NCBI GenBank assembly: GCA_037367405.1
Contig: JAZKJV010003128.1
Coordinates: 620,001-684,000, forward strand
Length of the DNA stretch: 64,000 nt
Direction: 5' to 3'
Source: Ottelia alismoides
Taxonomy: Eukaryota > Streptophyta > Magnoliopsida > Alismatales > Hydrocharitaceae
Shown: in pieces, positions 33,601 to 45,600 of the stretch
Position numbering within the stretch: the stretch's first letter is position 1
How the letters are laid out: each line of letters begins with the position of its first letter
Program-made: the position numbers and the translations under genes
The notes under the pieces: model-generated
Databases searched by the model: none
What the model was told of the DNA's origin: nothing
What the model saw: the letters and a program-made list of their open reading frames with translations, nothing else

Positions 33601-36600
33601 GGTCCGAGTCGTGTTCCTGATCACCAGGGATACCGTTTTTATCTTGCTGCTGTCGATGATTTTTTTAGACTTTCCTGGGTCTTTTTATTGAAGAATAAGT
33701 TTGAGGCTGGTTTTGTGATCAAATATTTTATTAATGAGATAAAGAATATTTTTCCTGCAAAAGTCAAATACCTTCGTTCTGATAATGCTTTAGAGTTCCA
33801 CACTTTACACCTTTCTGAGTTCCTTAGTTCTCTGGATATTGTTCATCAGACCACATGTGCTTATACTTCCCAGCAGAATGGTTGTCGAGCGCAAACACCG
33901 TCACTTACTTGACGTGACCAGAACCTTGCTGATACCAAGTCGTGCTCCTCATGCTTACTGGGGAGATGCTGTCCTCACTGCATGCTATCTAGTGAACCAC
34001 ATGCCCTCGTCTGTGTTGGGATAGAAGATTCCTTTCTCAATTGCGTTTCTCGAGAAGGAACTCTTCTCCCTTACACCTCATGTGTTTGGTTCTGTTGCAT
34101 TTGTCCATGATGTCTCTCCTGGTCGTGACAAGCTCTCTCCCAGAGATGTCAAGTGCATTTTTGTCAGCTACTTTTATACCCAGAAAGGGTATCACTGCTT
34201 TTATCCGCTCAGGCGGAAGTACTTTGTTAGTGCTGACGTCAGTTTCTTTTAGTCTGTCATGTATTTTTCTCCTACAGGTGACATACTAGCCCCATCTGAC
34301 TTTGACGATAAGATTTACATGCCTCCACCTCCTACTATTGTACCACCACCACCACCACTACCTACACCTACTCCTGTGGCTCCACCTTCTATTGTGACTC
34401 AGTTTTTGCCACGTGTTTTTACTCGTAGGTTTCGCTCAGTTCCTTGTGATCACATGTCTTGCCTGTCATCCAACACGCCATAGGTATGTAATGAGCACAT
34501 TGTTTCTATTGATGGAACTACTGAGTTGTCTGTGCAACAGGATTCCATACAGGATGAGCTTGTGCCGTCTCAAGAGGGGAACTCACATGTAACAGACTTA
34601 GTCGATGATCTTGATGTGCCGATTGCTCTGCGCAAGCCGAAAAATAAGTGTGCTACTTACCCTCTTGCAGCCTAGGTTTCCTTGAGCACGTTGTCAGAGG
34701 ATCTCAGGAGATTTACCTTGGTACTACCAGTCGTGGAGATACCACTTACATATTAGGAGGCTCTTCGGGACAACAGTGGAGGCTAGCCATGGAGGAGGAG
34801 ATGGCCAGAAGGTTTTGGACTTGATAGAGCAGCATGGGTTTGTGCGATCGATTGTCGATCACTCCTTATTTGTGTGGAGGACCCAGAGAGGTATTATTGT
34901 CATTCTTTTTTACGTTGGTGACATTATTGTTACATGGGATGATGAGCAGGGTATTCAGGGTGCCTAAGAAGTTCAACCAAGTTCCTGCAGACCATGAACT
35001 TGGTTCATGGCAGTAGCTTGATCATCATGACAGTTGGGTTGTCCGATGCAACTATCGTCTTCATCCTTCATCGAAACGTTTCCATGTGCAGCCACCTCTT
35101 CAATGAAGTGATATATAACATCTATGGGTTGTATTATCTCATAATGCATATGATACTAGTTAAGCATGGTTTAGGGTTATGGTTTAGAGATTAGGGTTTT
35201 AACCTAGACTCCATATAGATGGACCGGAAATATCTATCCTCTTTGACATATAAAACTGTGAAATTTAACCAAATTTATGTGGATCATGAGCTTGGTCATC
35301 GACAACTGCTAGATCATCATGTAAGTTAGAATGCCTGATGTATCTATCTTATTGCTACCATATCTCGTCCTCTTATGATGCATCCAAGCTTGTAAAAGTC
35401 GGTTGACTACTCGAGTCGGGGGGTGGGGGTGGGTTGGGGGGGGGGGTAGCCGACTCGACTTGGCCTAGTCGGCCTAGTTGACCTGCTTTTACATTGAGCT
35501 TTTTTATTTTTTTTAGTTTTTTGCTTCTTGTAAAAGCAAACTTATACTAATATGCTTAACGTTATATTTAAAGTCAGTTACTTCTTTTGCTCCATTACGA
35601 TAGTTTAGAAAATGTACAAATCTACGTTAACATATAATAATATATGTATACAAATGATTTATGTATTTAACAATAATTGAAAAAATTCAAAACCTACTAA
35701 TGACTGACTAAATCCAATTGGTCGCCCAATTGTCGATTAATCCCTTAGTCAGTAACCCCGCCGACCGAGTACCGACTACTACTTTTTGCAATCTTGATAT
35801 TTACAGTCTTCTGGGACTTAAAATGGCTGTGGTTTTTTAGGTGGAACCTGCAAAAATTTTTGATGCAAAAAATTACCCATCTACAACCTCCATAATTTTA
35901 GAGATGTCAAATTTTTCATACGTGTACGTTTAATGTTTGTAGAGGGTGTCAAGCAGCTATTTTACATCTTTTCGATCTATACATTTGGAATTATGTCATA
36001 ATCCTTCCTACTTATCTGATATGTTTACCTGGAGAAAGTAATTAATGTTTGTTTATGCCCACCCACTTATATACGAGACTAGGTCATCTTTATGGAACAA
36101 TTAAAAAATCAAGAAACATATATATTTTTCATTGATTTATTTTATCAAAGCAATATCAATCATGAATGTTTGTCTATCGATGTTTTCCTCGTGTTTCTTT
36201 GTATGATGCTTCCAGAGAGAGTTTCTCATTTCCTTGAATACTACAACTTAAATCAGTCTTCTCACAGGATGCTTGATCTAGGAAAACTTAATTGTAAGCT
36301 ATTGACTGTTATATCATTACATATTTTCAGGTATATGCTCACAATAATTGACAATGAGGAGTTCTATGAGCTGGAGAAACCATTGTCCTTGAAAGATATT
36401 AGATGTTTGGTTATTATTTTAAAACAGGTATTGGATCTTTCACCAATGTTTGGCATTTTTTAAAGTCCTAACCATGTAATTCTTGTTAATATTTGATAAC
36501 TTATCAAAGAGGGTTTATGATTCTCTGAAAATAGCATGTGAGCATTGTGGAGTATTTAGCTCCATGAATCTAATAGTTTCAAATTTCTGATTCCATATAT

Positions 36601-39600
36601 AAGTATGCTGTGCAGCAAACATGTAGCAGAAGCTTTTTTTTTTCACTTTTAAGTATTGGTTGACATAATGAAAAATTTCTTTCAGAATGTGTTTTTTTAC
36701 AAACGATTTAACAAAATATGTTCTAGTTGTAATCTGACAACTACTGATCTTGAGAAACTACTGTCTTTTTTATAGAAGATATATAGAAAATGTCTTTATC
36801 TGCTTTTGTAAGTTATAAAGATGCATATTAATTGTCTATCATGTGTTCTTGACGCTTTTGCAACTGCAGAGACAAAGAATACTCATTTTCTGCTGCTATA
36901 CCACAATCCTAATATAGTCTGGGTGGTGCATTTGTACTCGTGTAAAATGAAACATTTATTATATCAGAATCTGGAGCTTTATCCTTGAGGATGGATGAAT
37001 CTGTTTGTTGATTGTGATATGCCAATAAAAGCTTTTTATGTAAATGTAGTATTATGTTGCGGTCTTTACAATTAGTTGTATTTACAGAAATAAATATAAC
37101 GTTTTCAATTACTTCATTTTTTCATGATTTGGTAGTTAACTTTCTGTAGGTTTTATGGGAGCTGCTGTGGATCAGCCCTGGAAATGCTCCTGTGTCTAAT
37201 AAACCTACCTCAACTTCTCCAAGTTCTATGCTTTCCGTTAACTCTATCAAAACTACTGTGAAAAAAGAAATAGCCGAGCTTCTTAATCAGGTTCTAGTTT
37301 TCCTTCTTTTTCAACTACCACCTTTTTAGCTATCTTTTTGATTATTTTTAGCATCTTTAGAATGGCATGTTTTTTAAATGGAAAATGTATGCTTTGTTTG
37401 CTGCAAAGTCATTTAGGGTGAGAAGTCCTATGTTGATAATGTTATTAAATGGTACTTTGGCGTTCTTGGTTTTTTGGGCATGTGGAACCCTTTTTTATTG
37501 TATTTTTCACGCTCAGAGAATACTCATGTTTCTTTATACTTATTCTCGATTTTTTCGCAATATAAAAGTAGTTGAGTTCAGAGTTGGGAATTTGGGCTCC
37601 GAAAGGCTCAACCGCTCCCTTACTTTCCTATTTTCCAAAAAGGAATGCGGCCGAAAGGCTCAAGGAATTTGGGCTTCGAAAGGTTTAAATGTTTGGCACA
37701 ATCGACTTGCGAATTGCATGAGAATGGCTTTGGGTTCTATTATGTCACTGGAGCATGGCTTCAAAAAAAAATCTCACTTAAGCAGTCAACCTTTATATCC
37801 GGTCGACATCTTCTTGATAGTGTGGTCTTGGCAACATGGATTATTGCAGTCTGGAGTTGACAAAAGATTAAGGGGATGCTTTGGAAGGTAGATTTTTCCA
37901 AAGTATGCAACTGTGTTATCTGGAGATTAATTTGGGCCTTTATAGCGGTGTAGATTTTCGAAGCTTTGGATTGTTTGGATGGCGAGATGCATTGCAACAA
38001 CTTACTTAATACTGATGAATGATAGATTTGAAGGTGGTCTTTTCCAGCTAAATTTCTGATTTCACCATATACCTGGGCTCATGATTGTCCATTGGAAGTC
38101 ACATACCTCACTATGGTGAAGTTCCTTTTTTCCAAAAAAATTTCAGCTGTGTGTTTAGAATGCAAGGTCATATTGGATGTAAGAGGTACTACTACTGACA
38201 TCTCTACGTGGTAGGCTGTAAAACGGCAGAACTATTTCATTGTGGAGGGAGCTTGTCAGTTTTTAGTTGAGTCAACAGGAATTTTATCGGTTCTAATTTC
38301 TTACTCTGTAAAGATGCAAAAATGGGAATATGTAAAGATATGATCTGAAAACCGTTCAGAAGGCATGTAATATGTACTTTCAGTGTGTTTTTACTTGTTG
38401 CGTAATAGGTTCAATGTGTAATTTCAGATGCTTGATTGGAATAACAGACGGTCATTCATGCCTTCCAGCGACTTCCATGCCAGGGAAGCTATTGGCGATT
38501 CATTCATTTCACAGGTAGTTTAAATGGTTTGATTACTGTTTTTTGTCTTCTTCCAGTTTTGACTTGATTGCTTTGACATTGATAATAAGAATGAATGGGT
38601 TTTCTATTTGTCTTTGGAGGTATTGCTAACATGCAAGCTTTTTGTTAAATAATGGGCGGGAATTCTTGGTGCAAGGGATATTGTTGAATTATATAATTCT
38701 TAGGGGATAAATAAATTGTAGAATATAATCAACACATCACCTTATTGCTGGTACAGATTTTGTGGAAAAGGCTACGTGGCCATATGATGGGCCATGTTTT
38801 TTTCCACAATTTTGTTTTGGAAGAGACGGGGTGTGTGCAACGGACTCCCAAGTGCAAATATTAATCAGTATACATGCATGTAGTTACAAACTTACGAGGA
38901 CCAATCTTAGTATCACTCTTGGCGAAAGTGAGTAATTTTATGGACAGCTAAGACTAGCGTTACCACAATAAAATACAAATCTATCTAGAAAATAAATACG
39001 GCGACAAAAGACTGCTATTTCAACATGGAAATTGCACTGGGTAAAAAACACGATCCAGGTCCCTTGACTGAGGATTTCCAATTGACCTTGTCCACCAAGT
39101 AATCCACTATCCGGATATTTCCCATGGATAATACAAGCACTTGCATGTGCCTTGCATCATATACCGTATACTTTCCGTAACTTGGATTAAACACCAAGTT
39201 TCCAGTATAAAATTAATGTGAAAGTAAAGTTTAAATCTACAAAGCCTTAAATATATACAGAATGGGTAATGAGGCTACTAGATGCATGTTATAATAGAAT
39301 TGAAATGCAAACTAAGCGTATAGATAAATGACTCAAAATGGAATCTTAAATTAGAGTTTGAGAGAGACTGTTGCGAATGGAGCTTTGGGAGAGGTGCATA
39401 GGAATGTCTATGTATTCTTTGTAGTGCTCAAAGAATAACCTTTTATTTATAAATGGACGATTGTGTTCAACAAAGGAAGCTCATGAGGAAAATGGCAGTA
39501 AACCAAGCAGAATATTCTCAATAAGAAAACAAAATGACTGGAAATGAAATGAGAATTCTTGTGTAGATATTTATCAAGTGTGCTGATGGAAAGCAAATTC

Positions 39601-42600
39601 AGAGTAGCCATTGGTTGATCGATGAACTAAGCTGGTGTGATCAATCAAAACAATGAAGTGACTGATCTACTGATGGTTAGTGATCGCTCATTCTAGTGAT
39701 AGTTTCCAAGTGTTTCAAAAGGTGAACCATCATGATTTCGCTAGAGACTAAAAATATGTCAAATAGAACAAGGTGGATCTATCACTATTTAGACAATGCG
39801 CATAAATGATCGACTGGTTCAACTAAGATGATTGATTAGGCTGAGATGATCGATTAGGCTTAAGGAATGTGACATGAAATAACATAATCTTAGAGAGATG
39901 TTGATATGCCTATATGTTATGTATGCATATGTATTGAGGATTTTTACAACTTTAATAATCACAAAAGTCTTCTTCGTTATCCATGGTTTTCAGCTTGCCC
40001 TTTAGATTTTGGTTTCCTATCCTTATTAAATCATGTATCTGAGTAGCTAAGTAGCAATCTGGTTATGTGAAGAAGAGGTGGTCCACGTCTTCAAAACTGC
40101 CTACATATGTAGCGCACACAATATTGTTCCCATTCGGAATCTATTTTTGAAAGGACCCATTCAGAATCGTTGGCTCTGTGAACCTTCATCATCACCTGAA
40201 ATTGTCTCAATAGACAATGAAATGCTTTCACACAAAGTGTTATCTTAGATTTTCAAATCATCTTGCAGTTCCAGGCTATATTACCTTGGTTGAAGACGAT
40301 TAAAAAGTGACTTGTATAGCTTTTTAACTAAGAATGTCCGGTCCATCCTTGCCCGATAATCACTCCACTCTAAAGGGCCATCCACTTTGTGAAGGAGCTC
40401 AATCATCTCCAATAGTTCATTCATTATTTACTCTAAAAATAATTACATATGTTCAACTCCCCTCAACCTAAACCTCAACTACAAAACTATCTAGCTATCT
40501 GACTAACACAAATAATCTTACAATGCAGTCACAAAGAGCCCCTTCGTTTCTCCAATCATTCATCCAAACTTTAAAACTCTGCCATTACTGACAATATGTT
40601 CTGAAAATGACGTAATATTTGGTAGAACATTGCAAATCCCCTGCTAAAAGATAAAAATCTAGCGTATGGCGCTCAACTCCCCTGAAATAGTAGCTCCAAC
40701 ACCATATATAATATGTATCGATCACCTATATCATTCCCCCATATTCTCATAACCTATTTTGCGAGAAGAGCCATCTTTATACCTTTGATCTTTGTTAGAA
40801 AATCGGAAGCGGAAGCATAAACATGAAATAAAATGATAAAGAAAATAAAAAACGCGGGATTTTTACGTGGAACCCTACTCCGTGAGGAGCGGGATGAAAC
40901 CACAGGAGAAGCCCTCAAACGGGGCGTGTTTGTCTATTGACTTTCTCAATGGATACAGGAGGTCTGGGGCTCCTTATATAGCCTCTCCAGACTCTCCAAG
41001 TCCCACCGTTGGACGATGTGGGACTAAACACTGGATGGGGTAAATGGATCTCCTCCAGGATCCATTTACCCTGCTACAACTCAATAGGCGCACTACTAAA
41101 TACTCCAACACTCCCCCTCAAGCTGGAGCATGCAATGCTCAGCTTGGACAAACAAACAGAAAGAAACTCAACTCAACGCTACAGGACACTACGGACAATA
41201 TCAACCCAACGCGCACATGCTGCAGTCGAGGACGTTGCTTCTCATGCCATGCAGGTGAGGAGGACGAACGGGCTGGAGTGTGAGTCAACTGAAGACTCAG
41301 AATCTGACCGTCGAGTCTGAACTTGCGCCTGAAGTCTCCTCGTCGGAGAACTGGGTCTCTCTCATCTGACTCAGAGAATGGTGCACTGCTCTGGTGTACC
41401 TATGATACCACATGAAAACCCTTGCCAACATATGGCATAGGGAATGGTCCTCTACTCTGGAGTCCCTATGGCTCACATGAAAACTCTGGCCTGACAACAA
41501 GAAGAGTGATGGGGACCTCTGATAATGATGGCAACTTATGCTCATCTGACAATGACCGCACACTCGTGCGTGTCTGAAACTGGAGACTCGGAAGACAATC
41601 GTCGAGTCTGAACAACTGCGCATCAAACTGGGACTCGGAATCTGAACGTCGAGTCTGGAACTGCGCATGAAATCTCTTCATCTAAACAACTTGTAGAGTC
41701 TGAAAAATATGGCTGGTCTGGAGACTGGCATCTGAATCTGGATTTGGAAGAATAGAACATACCTGTGACTCTACATATATATACTCCCCCTTTCTCCCAT
41801 ACTTGTCGGAAAATGGACAAATCTACAAAGTTTGAGAGAAGACAACATAATGGGGAAGACAAACATCACTTGCGGCTTTTCAATATTTTTTTTAAGCCGT
41901 CTCTTTTTTTTTTGTTTACACTTTTTTTAAGCCGTTTTTTTTGGCTTTTGTTTTGCAATTTTTTTTTTGAAAATGTGTACGGCTTTTTCCGTGTACGCGT
42001 CTTTTTTTTTTCTTTTTTTCCTTTTTTTTCTTTTTTTTGAAACAAATGAGAATATATTTTTTTTCCGGCCCACCTGGGCCCATCTCTTTTCTCCTTTTTT
42101 TTACTTCTTTTTTTTTGTTGGCCCATTGGGCCGAACAACAGCTCCTTTTTTTTTACAAGACTCGGCTAGGGCCGTTACAAAGCAGCCAAAAAAAAAGCCC
42201 ACAGGGACCGTAACCCTAATAGGGTTCTCCTGAGGGACCCCATCGAACACAGACCGCCCCCCATGGGATTTCCTTTCGTTTGCCGTTGACGCCGCCCAGG
42301 AGATGCGAAGGAGGCGCGCCCACAGGAGCAGAAGGGCGATGGAGGCGCGCCAGGGCTGGTGCGCGCGCGTGGAGCGCCGCCTGCGGGACTCGAATCACGG
42401 TCATCGGGGGTGCGCCGCCTGGGCGATTGACGAGGAGAAGGAGCATCAAGCTCCGCCTAGGGCTGCTGGGAATCGCCACCATCGCGAGATCTGAATCGCG
42501 CAGCTTGCGCGTGAAGACTTGGGTGCATCGCCGCCTGGACTTGGGTGCAGCGCCGCCTGGACTTAGGTGCAGCGCCTCCTGCGGGTCTTGCGCACCTGTG

Positions 42601-45600
42601 CAAGTTTTCGCAAGGGACTCCGCCTACTGAATGTTGCCTGGGATGCATCGCGCGTTGCTTTGGTTGGAGGCGAGGTGCGAGGGAACCCGCCTGCACCTGG
42701 AGGGTGCTACGTCGCCGATGGGGCGGGAGAACTTGTTCGAGAAGGGCGAGCGGTGCTGCACCGCCCCTGGAGGCTTCTTTCGGCCTGCGCGAGGACGAAC
42801 AAGGGCTCGACTGGATCTGGTTGTGCCTGGAGCCCCTGGGATGTCATCGCCACGCCTGGATCGCTCTGGAAGTAGAAGCCGAGATGCGGCCTCGTTGTGG
42901 CTAGAGGCGTGCGCCTTGGTGCTCACGAGCAGCACATGAATGACAGAATAAAATGCCATGATCTGTGGATCTGCGATGCCGCCATGGCGTGGAACCCTTG
43001 GACTGGATCTTGTGCAGCGAGATCTTCAAGAACTAACCAAACTAGGGTTTCCAACGAAACCGTGGAAAAACAAACCAGAGAATCGACATACAAGTCTCAC
43101 AAAAAAAAATTCTCAAAATCGAATCTCGAATAAAAAAAAGTTCAATAACGATTCCTCGATAATCGAACCCGCTCTGATACCATGTTAGAAAATCGGAAGC
43201 GGAAGCATAAACATGAAATAAAATGATAAAGAAAATAAAGAACGCGGGATTTTTACGTGGAACCCTACTCCGTGAGGAGCGGGATGAAACCACGGGAGAA
43301 GCCCTCAAACGGGGCGTGTTTGTCTATTGACTTTCTCAATGGATACAGGAGGTCTGGGGCTCCTTATATAGCCTCTCCAGACTCTCCAAGTCCCACCGTT
43401 GGACGATGTGGGACTAAACACTGGATGGGGTAAATGGATCTCCTCCAGGATCCATTTACCCTGCTACAACTCAATAGGCGCACTACTAAATACTCCAACA
43501 ATCTTCAACACACCTATGTTCTCATTGATTTTCAACACACCTATGCCCCCATCTCTCTTTGGTAAGATCTTGATCTTTCAACTAGCATGAGTTTTTGATA
43601 CCCTTTGTTGAAGTAAATAATGTGGAAGCAAATTTGTATATAAGAAATTTGAAATGATGAAGAACACATGGAATTACGTGGAACCTTACTCCATAAGGAA
43701 CGATATTAAATCACGGGAGAAGGCCTCTAGGGACAACTATTCTGTTTGAACCTCTCAATGAATACATTTGGTGTGGGTCTTCTTATGTAGACCCACATAC
43801 AGACCATAGCCCCACTTACAGACGGCGTGGCACTAACTAGGAGAGCATGGTAACTGGATCTTGGAGAGATTCAGTTACCCAACTATTACATATTCTACCC
43901 TCCCCCCTCAAGCTGAAGCTGAGAAAGCTGATGATTGTGACAAAAAATATACACAACTCATATTCACTCGATACATTATATAGACACATGAAGAGACTCG
44001 CTTGGAGTAGTCGCGACTGGAAGAAGACCCGCACGATGACATGTTTTCAATGATTGGGATGCGCCTAGGAAAAACAAAAGGTTAGCTTGTGTATAGTCAT
44101 TATGATGATCAAGACACGCTTTGGAAGAACATCACGATGTGCCATTAGTAGAGTCATATAAAAAGTCTAGCATAAACAGTAGTCGCACTACGAGTAGACT
44201 TGTGCTCAAGCGATGCTCAGTGAAGAAAACTGGTAAGCAATGGTAGTCCGGAGTGCCGATCTTCTTGTTGTGGATGGACAATAGAAGTCTGCATGATTCC
44301 ATGTAGAGTAGACTAGGCCTTGATCTCTCTTCCTTTTCTCACATACTTGTCAGAATAAGCACATAGGGTACGTTTGGTTAGCGGGTTAAGGCGAGTTAAA
44401 CTGGTAGGGGGTAACCCGTTTTTGGGTTTTGGTGTTTGGATGGAAGGTTAAACTTGGTATGGGTTAGAAGTGGGTTTGTTGTGATATGATTGTATTGAAG
44501 TTTGAAAAAGTGAGTAGTTATTGTGATGTGATTGTATTGAAGTTTGGAAAAGTGAGTAGAAGTGGAGTAGTTTATAATTTTTATATGATACGATGGTATA
44601 ATATATTATTTTTTGATAGAATTGATGATGTGAAATTGATTTATTTAATTTTTTTAAAAAAGGAATAAAATGGGGCCCACATGAGAGAGAGGGAGGGTGG
44701 GTTAAGCGGGGTAAACTCCGCAAAGGGGAGTTTAACCCCCTTGCCGAACGGTACCATAGAGAATCAAGTTGGGAGAAACAGAAAATATGCACTTTTCACC
44801 TCGACTTTTTATACACCATTTTATCCATAAGCCATCCTTTTTTCAGGGTTTTCCATTTTTTCTTGCATATTGAATTCAACCCAATTGGGCTCAAAAGACT
44901 CCATTTTTTTGGAATACATGGACTCTTGACCCTTTTTTGTTTCTTTCGATCCTTTTTTCTTTGGTCTCCTTTCCCCTTTTTCTTTTCTTTTTTGATTACT
45001 GGTCCCTTGGGCCTGAATGAACAACAACAACCTCCTCTCCCTTTTTTTGAATGCAATAGTAGTGGCCCCAATGGGCCTCTTATGAAATAGACATTGTTCA
45101 AGAAATCGGTCGACTATACCGTATACTCGGCCGCATACTCATACTCGGAAGCCTTGGCTCTTCGAATATGACCAAATCAACATCTTGGAGGGTCAGGCCG
45201 CATACTCGGTCGAGTATACCGTATATGCGGCCGAGTATGTGGTCGATTTTCAAATAAACATTTTGTAAAACCCTAACCTAAACTCGGACACCCGACTTAA
45301 CGCTCTTTCAATTGATGTTTTTGCTCATTTGATTCTATATTACTTTTTATCCCAATAGTTTTGTTCCTTGTACCTTCAATTCTTTATTATTATAATCAAG
45401 AGATATAATATTTAAACGATATTAACTTGATATTAAAACATTATTTATATTTTTAATAATAAAAAATACCAAACCGCATAAAACTACATACTCCTCGCAT
45501 ACTCTCCTGCATACCACATACTCTCTATGCAGTGACCCCTCCCACTGAATATCGCATACCGCCTTCCTGAACATTGGAAATAGGAAAAATGTCCTATTTA

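Larger units (their letters stand above)
31382..34965 (+). mobile_element. Copia-4: LTR retrotransposon lacking its 3' end
   Basis: A 144-bp LTR, PBS, GC-rich leader, gag and pol follow in Copia order on the + strand. The similarity stops within RT shortly after the catalytic box at about 34965; RNase H and the 3' LTR are absent. It starts only 34 bp after the Copia-3 target duplication and faces the other way. Related to Copia-3 and -5 but clearly diverged. Confidence 0.87.
19011..36330 (+). other. Giant UPL7 intron (17.3 kb), mostly transposons
   Basis: Donor GTAAGA at 19011 and acceptor ATATTTTCAG at 36321-36330; the split Lys codon (AA + G) joins correctly. It contains L1-E to L1-I, Copia-2, hAT-1, an RTE relic, Copia-3, Copia-4 and a further hAT-like copy. 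Between 19011 and 19566 there is only AT-rich intron sequence with no other feature. Confidence 0.85.
40793..43500 (-). mobile_element. LARD-1: young non-autonomous LTR retrotransposon
   Basis: Two 318-bp LTRs (TGTTAGAAAATC...ACTCCAACA) that differ at only two positions flank a 2.07-kb interior. The 5-bp duplication ATCTT is identical at 40788-40792 and 43501-43505. PBS (tRNA-iMet) adjoins the right LTR and a polypurine tract adjoins the left LTR. The interior has no gag, RT or integrase, so it depends on proteins supplied by another element. LTR identity of about 99% implies recent insertion. Confidence 0.93.

Noticed and set aside
35419..35448. G-rich run as a regulatory G-quadruplex
   Set aside because: It is inside a hAT-like element and is just a simple G/GT run with no supporting context.
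39015..39197. Minus ORF ([18 protein letters not shown])
   Set aside because: Only 60 codons, no recognisable domain, no neighbouring exons or signals; not enough to call a gene.
42216..42960. Cluster of overlapping ORFs of 80-120 codons on both strands
   Set aside because: High GC removes stops. There is no family motif and the segment is the leader of LARD-1 between PBS and T-rich tract.
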